From GCA-2748575 sp965222725 (GTDB lineage: Bacteria > Pseudomonadota > Gammaproteobacteria > Pseudomonadales > Ketobacteraceae), in NCBI GenBank assembly GCA_965222725.1, contig OZ244969.1:744001-808000 (forward strand): a stretch of DNA of 64,000 nucleotides. Direction: 5' to 3'. Positions within the stretch are counted from its first letter, which is position 1. Each line of letters begins with the position of its first letter. Shown in pieces: positions 40,755-49,877 of this stretch. The position numbers were made by a program, and so were the translations under genes. The notes below the pieces were generated by a model. It saw only the letters and a list, made by a program, of their open reading frames with translations. It was not told the DNA's origin and searched no databases.

Positions 40755-41036
40755 ATGAATCATAAACGACGTCTGGCTACCGCCGCACTGGCACTGGCGC
40801 TGACCACCATCGCCACCGCACCTGCGCATGCCGGTGGCAAAGAAAAGTGTTACGGCGTAGCCGCTGCCGGACAAAACGATTGCGGCAATCTGGCAGGCAC
40901 CCATTCCTGCGCCGGCCAATCCAAAGTGGATAACGATCCCGGCGAATGGAAGCTGGTTGCCAAAGGCACCTGCGAAAATATTGGCGGAATGCTCAAAGCT
41001 GAAGCCAAAAGACGTTACCAGGAAAGCAACAGCTAA
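40755..41036 (+). CDS. bufA: Bufferin-type peptide precursor (DUF2282, BufA1-like)
   Basis: A 93-aa exported precursor. The signal peptide ends near APAHA (residue 26). The core GGKEKCYGVAAAGQNDCGN and HSCAGQSKVDNDPGEWKL has four Cys (C32, C43, C52, C73), the conserved BufA1/DUF2282 pattern. In the characterised family a DUF692 enzyme converts core Cys residues to thiooxazole-type heterocycles and the product binds copper, improving copper tolerance. An AGGAG site precedes the ATG. bufB and bufC follow at once. Confidence 0.88.
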   Translation: MNHKRRLATAALALALTTIATAPAHAGGKEKCYGVAAAGQNDCGNLAGTHSCAGQSKVDNDPGEWKLVAKGTCENIGGMLKAEAKRRYQESNS

Positions 41037-41074
41037 CCAGGTCAACCACCAACGACTGACGATGGAGTAGAAAG

Positions 41075-42007
41075 ATGTCTCGTGCAATTGCTGCATTAAC
41101 CACAAGTGAACTGCAGGCTTCGCACCTGGTGGGTGTTGGTTTACGCCACCTTCACTACCAGGATGCGTTGCACGGGACATCTGCCATCGATTTTGTAGAA
41201 ATCCATGCAGAGAACTTCTTTTCCCATGGTGGAATAACACAAACCGTTTTGGGAGAGATCCAGGAGCAATATCCGATCAGCCTGCATGCCACATCCATGG
41301 GACTGGGTTCAGCCGCCCCCATCAAAACAAGCTACCTGACTCAGCTTAAAAAACTGGTCGAACAGATTAACCCTGTGCTGGTGTCAGATCATGCCTGTTT
41401 TACCTGGAGCTATCAAAAGGGTGTTGATGTACATGCCGGTGATCTTTTGCCACTGGAATTCACCCCCGCCAGTCTGGCAGTGCTAAGCGAGAACATTGAT
41501 CGCGTTCAACAGATATTAGGCCGGCAAATTCTGGTGGAGAACATTTCCAGTTATATCAGCCTGCAACAAGACGGCATGAGTGAGACCGAATTTTTGGTGA
41601 CACTGGCCGAGCGCACGCAATGCGGTTTATTGGTGGATCTTAACAATATCCTGGTGAACGCCAGCAACAATATCAACGGCGACATCAGCAGCAATGCCAG
41701 CACAACTCCGATGGCGATTGCCCGGCAATGGCTGGACGACATTCCTCAACACCTGGTTAAAGAGCTTCATCTGGCCGGTTATAACCCTGTTTCGCCACCG
41801 GAAATCATTATCGACGATCATTCGCAACCGGTGTCAGAACAGTGCTGGGAGCTATATCAACATGCCATAGAACGCTATGGCCCCGTACACAGTTTAATCG
41901 AGTGGGATAACGCTTTACCGCCCTGGCAAACCTTGCTGGATCAGGCTGCAAAAGCGCGCGCCATTATCAACAAGGTAACCCGCACACAACGAGGCATAAT
42001 CGCATGA
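41075..42007 (+). CDS. bufB: DUF692 multinuclear iron oxidase (BufB/MNIO)
   Basis: A TIM-barrel MNIO-family enzyme, related to methanobactin MbnB, that uses several iron ions and oxygen to modify cysteines of the precursor. The 310-aa protein shows HAENFF (H44, E46, N47), H71 in SLHATSM, SDHACF (D105, H106), LVENISSY (E155), VDLNN (D188, N190), KELHLAGY (H232), DDHSQPV (D247/D248, H249) and IEWDN (E276, D278): the full metal-ligand set. It overlaps bufC by 4 bp. Confidence 0.93.
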   Translation: MSRAIAALTTSELQASHLVGVGLRHLHYQDALHGTSAIDFVEIHAENFFSHGGITQTVLGEIQEQYPISLHATSMGLGSAAPIKTSYLTQLKKLVEQINPVLVSDHACFTWSYQKGVDVHAGDLLPLEFTPASLAVLSENIDRVQQILGRQILVENISSYISLQQDGMSETEFLVTLAERTQCGLLVDLNNILVNASNNINGDISSNASTTPMAIARQWLDDIPQHLVKELHLAGYNPVSPPEIIIDDHSQPVSEQCWELYQHAIERYGPVHSLIEWDNALPPWQTLLDQAAKARAIINKVTRTQRGIIA

Positions 42008-42807
42008 GTACTTTCAGACAGGGCCTTTTGCAACGCCAGCAGCAATTGGTAGAGCGAATCTTCGCTTTTATTGAGCCCCATCGGAGCATAGCGCCGGACA
42101 CCCATCAGGGAATCCGAATTTATCAGAACAATTTGCTGATGACAGCCACCCGGGCCTTGTCGATCACCTATCCGGTTATTGAGAAGATGGTTGGCAAACA
42201 AACCCTGACGGCTCTGGCAAAGTTGCTGTTGCATCGTGATCCGCCCGACAGTGGCGATTGGGCTGAGTGGGGAGAATCCCTGGCAGAGTTATTGACAACC
42301 ACCGAACTTGTTCAACAGGCCCCCTATCTATTCGATATGGCACAACTGGAATGGAAGATTCATCAGGTATCCAGATGCCCTGAGCAAGCCGTTAATCTGG
42401 CCACGCTGTCACGCCTGACCGATTACGATCTGGCACGTGTCTATATCCGGCTTTCGCCCGCCATCGCATTACAGCACAGCAACTATCCGATTGATGCTTT
42501 ATGGCGTGCCCACCAAACCCGGAATGATTACTTTCAGATAAATCAACGCGAACTGAAAAAAGCCATTCAACAACATCAGGGCGCCTGCCTGTTACTGATT
42601 TATCAGCAGCATCAAGTGGCGCAACTCAAACGCGTAACGCCCCAGGAATACCGCTGGCTTCAGGATATTCTTGCCGGCTACAGCATCGCTGAATTGCTGG
42701 ACCAGCATCCTGAGTTTGATTTCGTTGCATGGTTTTCCAGCGCCATACAGGAAAACTGGATTGAGCAGTTAACCATTACCCGCCCTCACGAAGGAGACCA
42801 ATCATGA
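42004..42807 (+). CDS. bufC: DUF2063 partner protein (BufC)
   Basis: A 267-aa protein of the MbnC-like/DUF2063 family. The N-terminal helical part has GIRIYQNNLLMTATRALSITYP, a family signature. It forms a complex with the MNIO enzyme and presents the leader peptide. It overlaps bufB and doxX by 4 bp each, so they are translated as a block. Confidence 0.9.
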   Translation: MSTFRQGLLQRQQQLVERIFAFIEPHRSIAPDTHQGIRIYQNNLLMTATRALSITYPVIEKMVGKQTLTALAKLLLHRDPPDSGDWAEWGESLAELLTTTELVQQAPYLFDMAQLEWKIHQVSRCPEQAVNLATLSRLTDYDLARVYIRLSPAIALQHSNYPIDALWRAHQTRNDYFQINQRELKKAIQQHQGACLLLIYQQHQVAQLKRVTPQEYRWLQDILAGYSIAELLDQHPEFDFVAWFSSAIQENWIEQLTITRPHEGDQS

Positions 42808-43271
42808 CAAGCACTTTGCAAAACATTTACCACCTGTACAGCCTTGCAAACACCGGCCTGACCAGACTGCATTCACTGGCCGCCGTCGCGGTGCGCATCT
42901 ATATCGCACAAGTATTTTTCAGCGCCGGCCTGACCAAGATTCAGGATTGGGAAACCACGTTGTTCCTGTTCGAAGAAGAATACCAGGTACCGTTTTTACC
43001 CTTTGAACTGGCGGCCACCCTTGGCACCTTTGGCGAGCTGTTTTTTCCGGTACTGCTGTTTACCGGATTATTTACCCGGTTTTCTGCGATTGCTCTGTTT
43101 GTCATAAACCTGGTTGCTGTGATCAGTCTGGCGGAGATTGCTCCGGCGGCTCTCTACCTGCATGTGATTTGGGGAGTCTTGCTGGCACAACTGGCAATTT
43201 ATGGCGGCGGCGTGATAGCGGTGGACAAGTTTCTGGAAACCTATGCCGAGAGGAGCACAACCCATGACTAA
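42804..43271 (+). CDS. DoxX-family membrane protein
   Basis: A 155-aa inner-membrane protein with four hydrophobic helices, a DoxX start (VAVRIYIAQVFFSAGLTKIQD) and GELFFPVLLFTGLFTRFSA. DoxX members are common in bufferin operons (BufD position). Its role in copper handling is not established. Confidence 0.88.
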   Translation: MTSTLQNIYHLYSLANTGLTRLHSLAAVAVRIYIAQVFFSAGLTKIQDWETTLFLFEEEYQVPFLPFELAATLGTFGELFFPVLLFTGLFTRFSAIALFVINLVAVISLAEIAPAALYLHVIWGVLLAQLAIYGGGVIAVDKFLETYAERSTTHD

Positions 43272-43713
43272 GCAAGAGACCGACGGACATTCCGGGCCAC
43301 AGCGCCCGCCGTTACCGCCGTTTACCGAAGAAACCGCAAAGTTAAAAGTGCAGGCAGCTGAAGACGCCTGGAACAGCCGCGACCCCAAACGGGTAGCGCT
43401 GGCCTATACCGAAGATTCGGAATGGCGGAACCGCTCTGACTTCTTTACCGGAAGGAAAGCTATTGAAGCATTCCTGACGCAGAAATGGAACAAGGAACAG
43501 GACTACCGTTTACGCAAACACCTGTGGTGCTTTACCGACAATCGTATCGCGGTGACATTCGAGTACGAGTGGCACGACGAGAACCAGAACTGGTTTCGTT
43601 CCTATGGCAACGAACTATGGGAATTTACTGACAATGGTTTGATGGCGCGTCGCATTGCCAGTATCAACGATGTTCCCATTAACAAGGATCAACGCAAATT
43701 TACCGAAGATTAA
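43264..43713 (+). CDS. DUF1348/NTF2-like protein
   Basis: A 149-aa cytosolic protein of the SnoaL/NTF2-like fold (DUF1348): LKVQAAEDAWNSRDPKRVALAYTED, cited in part, then WRNRSDFFTGRKAIEAFLTQKW. Function is unknown, possibly ligand binding. The ATG at 43264 has a GAGGAG site and overlaps the doxX stop; the frame to 43243 is not preferred. Confidence 0.85.
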   Translation: MTKQETDGHSGPQRPPLPPFTEETAKLKVQAAEDAWNSRDPKRVALAYTEDSEWRNRSDFFTGRKAIEAFLTQKWNKEQDYRLRKHLWCFTDNRIAVTFEYEWHDENQNWFRSYGNELWEFTDNGLMARRIASINDVPINKDQRKFTED

Positions 43714-43750
43714 ATTCGGTATACCCCCAAAATCCCAAGAGGAATTTAAC

Positions 43751-44374
43751 ATGAGTAATATAACATTCTATCGACACCCGTTATCCGGCCACGCCCATCG
43801 CGTGGAGCTACTATTGTCATTGCTTGGCCTGGAAACCAGGACCGTTGATGTCGATTTGCTGGCCGGCGAACACAAGCAACCTGATTTTCTGAAGAAGAAC
43901 GCCTTCGGCCAGGTACCTGTGCTGGAAGACGGCGAACATACCATTGCCGATTCCAATGCGATTCTGGTTTATCTGGCGACCAAATATGATCCCAAACGCC
44001 ACTGGCTCCCCGTTGACGCTGCAAAAGCAGCCGAGGTTCAGCGTTTTCTGTCTTTGGCTGCCGGCCCTGTTGCCTATGGCCCGGCGGCAGCGCGACTGGT
44101 AACCGTGTTTGGCGCCGGACTGGATCATCAGCAAGCGATTGATAACGCATATGCATTACTTGAGGTGCTGAATAGCCACCTGCAAGCGCACAACTGGCTG
44201 GCGACAGATCATGCCACCATCGCGGACCTTGCCAATTACAGCTACCTTGCCCATGCACCGGAAGGCCGGGTATCACTCGAAGCCTATCCTGCAGTGAAGG
44301 CCTGGCTAAAACGTGTTGAAGAACTGCCCGGCTTTGTTCCCATGCAGGCAACCGCTGCTGGTCTGGTAGCTTAA
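43751..44374 (+). CDS. Glutathione S-transferase family protein
   Basis: A 207-aa soluble GST. The thioredoxin-fold half starts NITFYRHPLSGHAHRVELLL (Ser/His in the glutathione site), with FGQVPVLEDGEHTIADSNAI as the conserved cis-Pro and gamma-glutamyl site; an all-helical half follows. The ATG at 43751 has an AGAGGAA site. It likely conjugates electrophiles as part of the stress operon; the substrate is unknown. Confidence 0.9.
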   Translation: MSNITFYRHPLSGHAHRVELLLSLLGLETRTVDVDLLAGEHKQPDFLKKNAFGQVPVLEDGEHTIADSNAILVYLATKYDPKRHWLPVDAAKAAEVQRFLSLAAGPVAYGPAAARLVTVFGAGLDHQQAIDNAYALLEVLNSHLQAHNWLATDHATIADLANYSYLAHAPEGRVSLEAYPAVKAWLKRVEELPGFVPMQATAAGLVA

Positions 44375-44426
44375 CAGGAACCGTAAACTGGCACGGAGCA
44401 CAGCTTCGTGCCACGAGGATACCCAG

Positions 44427-45362
44427 ATGACAATCGAAACGCTTTCTCCGTTCCATACCGGAGAACAACTGATTCAACGCAAGCTTGGCATTCGCGATCC
44501 AATGGAACAACTTGGCCGCCGTGTCATAAGAGATCAGATGCCTGACCAGCATCGACGTTTTTTTTGCCAGCTTCCCTATGTTCTGTTGGGGCATATCGAT
44601 GCCCAAGGCTGGCCGTGGGCCTCTGCGTTGTGCAATCCTGACAAATCGCTGGAAGGCTTTATCGATTCACCGGACAATCACTCACTGGTGATACCTTTTG
44701 CTCCGCTGTTCAGTGATCCGCTGAATCATGGGCTTGAACCCCAGCAACGCATTGGCTTACTCGGCATTGAACTTCATAGCCGCCGCCGAAACCGGCTATC
44801 CGCCACGGTCACCAACGTCAGCGCTGATGCCGTTGAAGTCAGCGTAGACCAGTCTTTTGGGAACTGCCCCAAATACATTAATCAACGGGTGCTTGGCAAG
44901 AACCCCACGGATAAGAGCCCGAGGTTCAGAGCAACCACAACGCTTGATGCCAGATCGCGACAGATTATTGAACAGGCAGATACGTTTTTTGTGGCCAGCT
45001 ATGCCGGCAATGGCAAGCGCAACAACCCGGGCACTGCAGATGAGCAGGTGAAAGGTGTTGATATCTCTCATCGTGGCGGCCAACCAGGGTTTGTCAAGAT
45101 AGAGAATAATGTCCTGCATATACCGGATTACCGAGGCAATAATTTCTTTAACACCCTGGGTAACTTTGTGCTTAATCCCAAAGCAGGATTGCTGTTCATT
45201 GATTTCAACACGGGTGATGTAGTGATGTTATCAGGCACTATTCGAATCAACTGGGAAGCAATCCCCGACTTGCACGCCGGAAATGTACCGAGATCATGGG
45301 AGTTTACGCCACGCAAGATCTTGTTAATCTCAAACGCATTCCCGTACCTGGCACTGGATTAA
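44427..45362 (+). CDS. Pyridoxamine 5'-phosphate oxidase-like flavin protein
   Basis: A 311-aa protein with the PPOX/FMN-binding split-barrel fold: LPYVLLGHIDAQGWPWASAL, RIGLLGIELHSRRRNRLSA, then GNNFFNTLGNFVLNPKAGLLFID (cited in part). Such proteins are oxidoreductases acting on unknown substrates. It ends near LLISNAFPYLALD; larger homologs with a ferredoxin-reductase C-terminus exist, but I see no break here. Probably the last intact gene of the operon. Confidence 0.8.
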   Translation: MTIETLSPFHTGEQLIQRKLGIRDPMEQLGRRVIRDQMPDQHRRFFCQLPYVLLGHIDAQGWPWASALCNPDKSLEGFIDSPDNHSLVIPFAPLFSDPLNHGLEPQQRIGLLGIELHSRRRNRLSATVTNVSADAVEVSVDQSFGNCPKYINQRVLGKNPTDKSPRFRATTTLDARSRQIIEQADTFFVASYAGNGKRNNPGTADEQVKGVDISHRGGQPGFVKIENNVLHIPDYRGNNFFNTLGNFVLNPKAGLLFIDFNTGDVVMLSGTIRINWEAIPDLHAGNVPRSWEFTPRKILLISNAFPYLALD

Positions 45363-45464
45363 TTGTAATGGCACCTGTTTTTTCTCGTTCTTATTTAGTC
45401 CTATGCATCTGAAATATTAACAACCATATTTAGCAACCATATTTAACAACCAGAGGCACCCAAA

Positions 45465-46163
45465 ATGAGTGTTGTTTTGCATGTAGATTCAAGTGTCAGA
45501 GCAGTATCGAATACCAACCCCGAGCACGACTCCATTTCCAAGAAGCTGGCAAGAAAGTTTATTTCGTAGTTCAAAAAAGAAGCCAGGATAGATGAGTATA
45601 TTTATCGTGATGTCGGTGTAAATGCGCCTCAATTCATTACTCAAGATTGGATAGGCGCAGTATTTACCCCAGAATCGAAAAGAACCTCTCAGCAACAGCA
45701 GATTTTGGCGCTGTCAGATGAACTTATTGCGGAGGTTGAAAAAGCGGATTTCATCGTCATTTCGTCACCAATGTATAATTACGGAATGCCTGCACAATTA
45801 AAAGCCTGGTTCGATCAAATCATACGGATAAACAAAACTTTTGATTTTGATTTAACGCGTGGCGATAAGCCTTTGGCCCCGATACTGTCCGGAAAGACAT
45901 TATTGATTATTACTTCAAGTGGTGAGTTCGGTTTTGAAAAAGAGGGATCAAACGAAACTTCCAGCCATTTAGTGCCCCACCTGCGCACTTTGAGCAAGTA
46001 CTTAGGTGTGACAGAAATTTACGAGATAGCCTCAGAGTATCAGGAGTTTGCGGATCAAAGGCATGAAAGATCATTGCGAATGGCCGAGTCTAAAGCCAAT
46101 GAACTCGCTTCTGTATTAGCTGAAAAGCTGAGACCTGAAACATGCCAGACACAAAGCCAATAA
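45465..46163 (+). pseudogene. azoR: FMN-dependent NADH-azoreductase, interrupted by an amber codon
   Basis: The frame from ATG 45465 codes MSVVLHVDSSVRAVSN and later ALSDELIAEVEKADFIVISSPMYNYGMPAQL (in part), the AzoR flavin-site pattern. Codon 35 is TAG (45567-45569); the frame is otherwise open to 46163. Position 35 is likely an original Gln (CAG), a one-base change. The remaining 197 codons are clean, so the mutation is recent, or the gene is read through in some way. 46164-46325 holds only a GGGCTGC/GCAGCCC inverted repeat with a long loop. Confidence 0.85.
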
Positions 46164-46325
46164 CCTATTTTTCTAACTGCTGGAGTTGCGCTTAATCCAG
46201 ATTAGATTTGCTTTCCTCAGGCAACGCGGGCTGCTCGACATAACCGATACTCCGGGCAGCCCATTCTTTAAATATCTCTTATTGCACCAGCAGCGCTCCT
46301 GGAGATTAACCAGGTTACCGGCAAT

Positions 46326-47189
46326 CTATTTCTCAGCAAGACTGATATCATCTGGAATCTTCCGCCGCGACTCCCTGATACTGGACAACATTTCCTGATG
46401 ACAGATGGACATGAACTTGTCGTAGCCCGGTGTTTCGAATGAGTTCACCAGTTCGTTCAGTTTGTCGCTGGGGGTGCGTTTGAACAGATAGAGATAGAAA
46501 ATCAGCGAGTTGCGGTTAATTTCCTCACCCACTCTTTCACGATAGCCCGCCAGTTCTTTTTCCAGTACGCCCTCTTCCAGCAATTCATTGGATTTTACCC
46601 AGGACACGGAGGTGAGCAGGCTTTTACGCAGTTCCACTTTCAGGTCCCGTTCCAGTTGCGATTGCTGCAGGTTGTCTTCCAGGTTTTTGACCATCTCCAC
46701 CCGGGAGCCACGGGGGGTGAGGTTTTTCAGTTTGGCTTTGTAGCTGCGAATATCGGCTTTGATATAATCGTTCTGGGTGCCATCCTGCAGATCCTGAAAC
46801 TGTTTTACATCGGGCAATTTAAAAATATCATTCAGTGCGGTTAATTCTTCCAGCGTAAACTGGCTGGACAGGCGTTCTTTCAATCTGTCTTTCAGGGCAT
46901 TGGTTGAAAAGGCGCTTTCCAGATCCTTGCGCACGGTTTTCAGTTCGCGACCATCGAAGGGCACGGGGGTGGCTTCCAGGTTATCCAGCTCCTGCTCGAT
47001 CCAGTCGGGCACCTGGTAAATAATTTCCAGTACACCGGCATTTTTCAGAATATTCTGAATCATCAGGTGTTCTGCCGTGTCTTCCAGATTATTGGCAAGG
47101 ACCTGATGCGGTAAAGCAAACCCCAGAATCACAGCCAACAGCCCGGCTATCCCGGCCAGCTGTTTCCAATCGTTTGTTTTAGTTTTCAT
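46326..47189 (-). CDS. Exported hypothetical protein
   Basis: A 287-aa protein with a hydrophobic signal (about residues 10-30, LAGIAGLLAVILGFALPHQV) and an otherwise helical, charged mature part (for example RKDLESAFSTNALKDRLKERL) resembling DUF2059-type periplasmic helical proteins. No catalytic motif is seen. I start it at ATG 47189 (AAGGG site) rather than the TTG two codons earlier. Convergent with the azoreductase remnant, 53 bp from the symporter gene. Confidence 0.65.
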   Translation of the reverse strand: MKTKTNDWKQLAGIAGLLAVILGFALPHQVLANNLEDTAEHLMIQNILKNAGVLEIIYQVPDWIEQELDNLEATPVPFDGRELKTVRKDLESAFSTNALKDRLKERLSSQFTLEELTALNDIFKLPDVKQFQDLQDGTQNDYIKADIRSYKAKLKNLTPRGSRVEMVKNLEDNLQQSQLERDLKVELRKSLLTSVSWVKSNELLEEGVLEKELAGYRERVGEEINRNSLIFYLYLFKRTPSDKLNELVNSFETPGYDKFMSICHQEMLSSIRESRRKIPDDISLAEK

Positions 47190-47241
47190 ACTCAAGCCCT
47201 TAAGCTTTTCAGCCCTTTCTGTATCAACCCGTTACCAATTA

Positions 47242-48549
47242 TTACGCCCGTTGCATCGCGGCCTCGTCGCCGTCGCTATAAAACACTTCTGTGTCCAGCG
47301 CGTTTTCAGTGCGGGCTACCGCCGTCGTTACCGCGGCATCACCCGTAACATTTACTGCCGTGCGGATCATGTCCAGAATACGATCCACACCCAGTATCAA
47401 ACCAATGGCTTCGGCGGGCAGGCCAACCTGACCTAACACCAGTGCCAGGGTAATCATGCCGGCGCTGGGCACCGCCGCTGTGCCAATGGATGCCAGCGTG
47501 GCGGTGGCGATCACCGCCAGAAAATCCCCCATGGTCAAGTCGATACCATAGGCACTGGCAATAAAGACGGTTGCCACCCCCTGCATAATGGCCGTGCCAT
47601 CCATATTAACCGTAGTACCCAGCGGAATGGTGAAGGAGGCCACGCTGTTTTTTACACCCAGTTTCTTTTCCACAATTCCCAGGGTAATGGGCATGGTGGC
47701 GGCACTGCTGGCGGTACTGAAGGCAAACATGATGGCGGACCACATTTTGCGGATAAAGATCAATGGATTCAGCCGAGCGATAAACTGCACAATGGTTCCG
47801 TAGGTCAGGATCACATGCAGGAATAAAGCGCCAATCACCGTTAATACGTACTTCCCTAATCCCAGCAGAATGTCGGGCCCCTGATCGGCAAATACCTTGG
47901 CCACCAGAAAGAACACACCGTAAGGTGCCAGTTGCATGATGAGCTGCACCAGTTTCATTACCACCACGTTCAGGTCCACAAACAGGCGGGTAATGCGCTC
48001 GCCGGATTCGCCGGTATGGGTAAGGGCCACGCCCACCAGAATCGCAAACACAATCACCTGCAGCATGGCGCCATCCGACATGGCCTGCACCGGGTTGGAG
48101 GGAAAGATATTGATCAGCACCTGGGTAAAAGGCGGTGGCTGGGCGGCTTCAAAGGTGACATCCGCTTCGATATGGATACCGGCGCCGGGATCCACCAGGG
48201 AACTTAATAACAGGGCAAGGGAAATAGCGACGCAGGTGGTGATGAGGTACAACACAAAGGTTTTAATGCCCAGGCGCCCCAGGCTCTTGACCTCTTCGGT
48301 GGAGGCCACGCCACAGATAAGGGACACAAATACCAGTGGCACTATCATCATTTTCAGCAGGTTGACAAAGATCTTGCCACCCACGAAAAACACGCCGTCC
48401 ACCAGATAATCCTGGGAAAAGCTACCCAGCCCGCTATCCGGCGATGATGCTATCAGGTAATGAAACCCCACCCCTACCGCAAAGCCGGCCAGCAAACCAA
48501 TCGCAATTTTCAGTGTTAAATTATTATTATCGGCTTCCTGCACTGTCAC
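47242..48549 (-). CDS. Dicarboxylate/amino-acid:cation symporter (DAACS family)
   Basis: A 435-aa inner-membrane transporter for C4-dicarboxylates or glutamate/aspartate, driven by Na+ or H+. Features: the first helices ending KMMIVPLVFVSLICG, the serine-rich AFSTASSAATMP hairpin and the substrate/ion site NMDGTAIMQG, then VDRILDMIRTAVNVTGD. The length and layout fit GltP/DctA; the exact substrate cannot be told from sequence. Confidence 0.9.
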   Translation of the reverse strand: MTVQEADNNNLTLKIAIGLLAGFAVGVGFHYLIASSPDSGLGSFSQDYLVDGVFFVGGKIFVNLLKMMIVPLVFVSLICGVASTEEVKSLGRLGIKTFVLYLITTCVAISLALLLSSLVDPGAGIHIEADVTFEAAQPPPFTQVLINIFPSNPVQAMSDGAMLQVIVFAILVGVALTHTGESGERITRLFVDLNVVVMKLVQLIMQLAPYGVFFLVAKVFADQGPDILLGLGKYVLTVIGALFLHVILTYGTIVQFIARLNPLIFIRKMWSAIMFAFSTASSAATMPITLGIVEKKLGVKNSVASFTIPLGTTVNMDGTAIMQGVATVFIASAYGIDLTMGDFLAVIATATLASIGTAAVPSAGMITLALVLGQVGLPAEAIGLILGVDRILDMIRTAVNVTGDAAVTTAVARTENALDTEVFYSDGDEAAMQRA

Positions 48550-48717
48550 CTCAGTGTGTTTTATTCAGTTTAGACGATCCCTGGAACTTTGAAGCATATC
48601 AATCCCCCGGGCATCCCGCTATACAAAGCAAAATAAGCCATACAAAGGCATACGCATAGACACAGTGTTAACCGCCATGGTTACAAAACGAACACATAGC
48701 CAAAAGATTAGCCATAA

Positions 48718-48742
48718 AAAAAGGCGGAATATCCGCCTTTTT
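48718..48742. terminator. Terminator between the symporter and SCP2-like genes
   Basis: An 11-bp perfect stem AAAAAGGCGGA and TCCGCCTTTTT with a 3-nt loop, A/T-tailed on both sides. It ends the 48756-49656 operon on the minus strand. Confidence 0.85.
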
Positions 48743-48755
48743 GATCGCTATGCCC

Positions 48756-49142
48756 TTATTTGGACTTTTTCTTCTTTTTCGGTTTGAGGTATTTCACCAA
48801 CCCCATAAACCACATCATCAGCCCCACATCACCCAGGGCCTTGATGTCCTGGGTCTGCATGCCTTTCATAAACACCATGGGATCCTTACCGGCCTTCATG
48901 ATGGTTTCGTAGGCAAAGACAGCGTCCTTGAAAGACAGGGTCAGCGACGGCTTGTCGTGCTGGCCGCCCACAGGATGAACCCGTTCATTCCTGATCACAT
49001 AATGCCGGGCGATCTTGCCGTTGTGAGTCTGAAACTGGAGCACAATGTCCTGATCTTCCAGCTTGCGCTGAAAATCCTCGTTATTGCGGGCCAGCCACCA
49101 CATACGCAGGCCGAGCACCCACAGTAAAAACCAAAACTTCAT
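48756..49142 (-). CDS. SCP2 sterol-binding-like protein
   Basis: A 128-aa protein with an N-terminal hydrophobic stretch (MKFWFLLWVLGL) and a core IVLQFQTHNGKIARHYVIRN ... DKPSLTLSFKDAVFAYETI and GKDPMVFMKG, resembling the SCP2 lipid-binding fold. It ends in a lysine-rich tail. The start at 49142 has an AAGGGAA site; the longer frame to 49178 is less likely. Family assignment is moderate. Confidence 0.55.
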   Translation of the reverse strand: MKFWFLLWVLGLRMWWLARNNEDFQRKLEDQDIVLQFQTHNGKIARHYVIRNERVHPVGGQHDKPSLTLSFKDAVFAYETIMKAGKDPMVFMKGMQTQDIKALGDVGLMMWFMGLVKYLKPKKKKKSK

Positions 49143-49194
49143 AAGCAATTCCCTTAAAGAAACACCCTGGCAATGCAAACGGACAGAACAACCC

Positions 49195-49473
49195 TCAGGG
49201 TTGCGGAATTTTATCCTTTAATGCTTTTCCAGGCTTGAAATGAACCCCATTGGAAGCCGGTATGGTCATTGGTTCCCCCGTTTGCGGGTTTCGGCCCTGG
49301 CGCGCTTTATGTTCACGCACCTCAAATGTGCCAAACCCGATCAATGCCACTCGTTGTTTCCGGCTCAGTGCCAGGGTTATTTCGTCCAAGATCACGTTCA
49401 GCAGATCCCGTGCCTCATCATTCTTCAGGGACAGCGCGTCGGCCAGGCGCTTCTCTACCTCGGTCTTGATCAT
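49195..49473 (-). CDS. HU/IHF family DNA-binding protein
   Basis: A 92-aa nucleoid protein. It has the HU core IGFGTFEVREHKARQGRNPQTG with the DNA-wedge Pro (RNPQTGEP). It binds and bends DNA without strong sequence preference. It is downstream of the rubredoxin gene by 18 bp on the same strand; P. aeruginosa has an HU gene near its rubredoxins. Confidence 0.92.
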   Translation of the reverse strand: MIKTEVEKRLADALSLKNDEARDLLNVILDEITLALSRKQRVALIGFGTFEVREHKARQGRNPQTGEPMTIPASNGVHFKPGKALKDKIPQP

Positions 49474-49491
49474 GAAATAACCCTGCGGTTG

Positions 49492-49656
49492 TCAGTCTTC
49501 CAGCTCTTCAAAATCTTCTTTGCCCACACCGCAGTCCGGGCAAACCCAGTCCTCATCGATATCTTCAAACTTGGTGCCGGGTGCGATACCGTCGTCCGGA
49601 TAGCCTTCCGCCTCATCGTATACCCAACCACAAACGATACATTCCATCTTTTTCAT
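49492..49656 (-). CDS. rubA: Rubredoxin
   Basis: A 54-aa electron carrier holding one Fe(Cys)4. It has MECIVCGWVYDEAEGYPDDG and WVCPDCGVGKEDFE, both CxxC pairs at canonical spacing. It is too short for a simple length cut-off. It likely serves alkane hydroxylase or oxidative-stress reductases via a rubredoxin reductase not in this window. An AAGG site lies before the ATG. Confidence 0.96.
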   Translation of the reverse strand: MKKMECIVCGWVYDEAEGYPDDGIAPGTKFEDIDEDWVCPDCGVGKEDFEELED

Positions 49657-49877
49657 AGTGATACCTTATGTTGCATTAATCGCTGAATCTTTACCCCTGT
49701 TATCCCGCTGCCCGGGGGCAGCGCAAAGCGGCGCTCAAATTACGAGCATGCCCGGCAAAAATCAAGTTCAGCGCGCAAATCTATCAAATTTACCCCCGAC
49801 AATCACCCGCGAACTCTGCAATTGCCGGGGGATTTGGGTACACTGGGCCGCTTCCCGAGCCCGGAGCCCGATACCAC

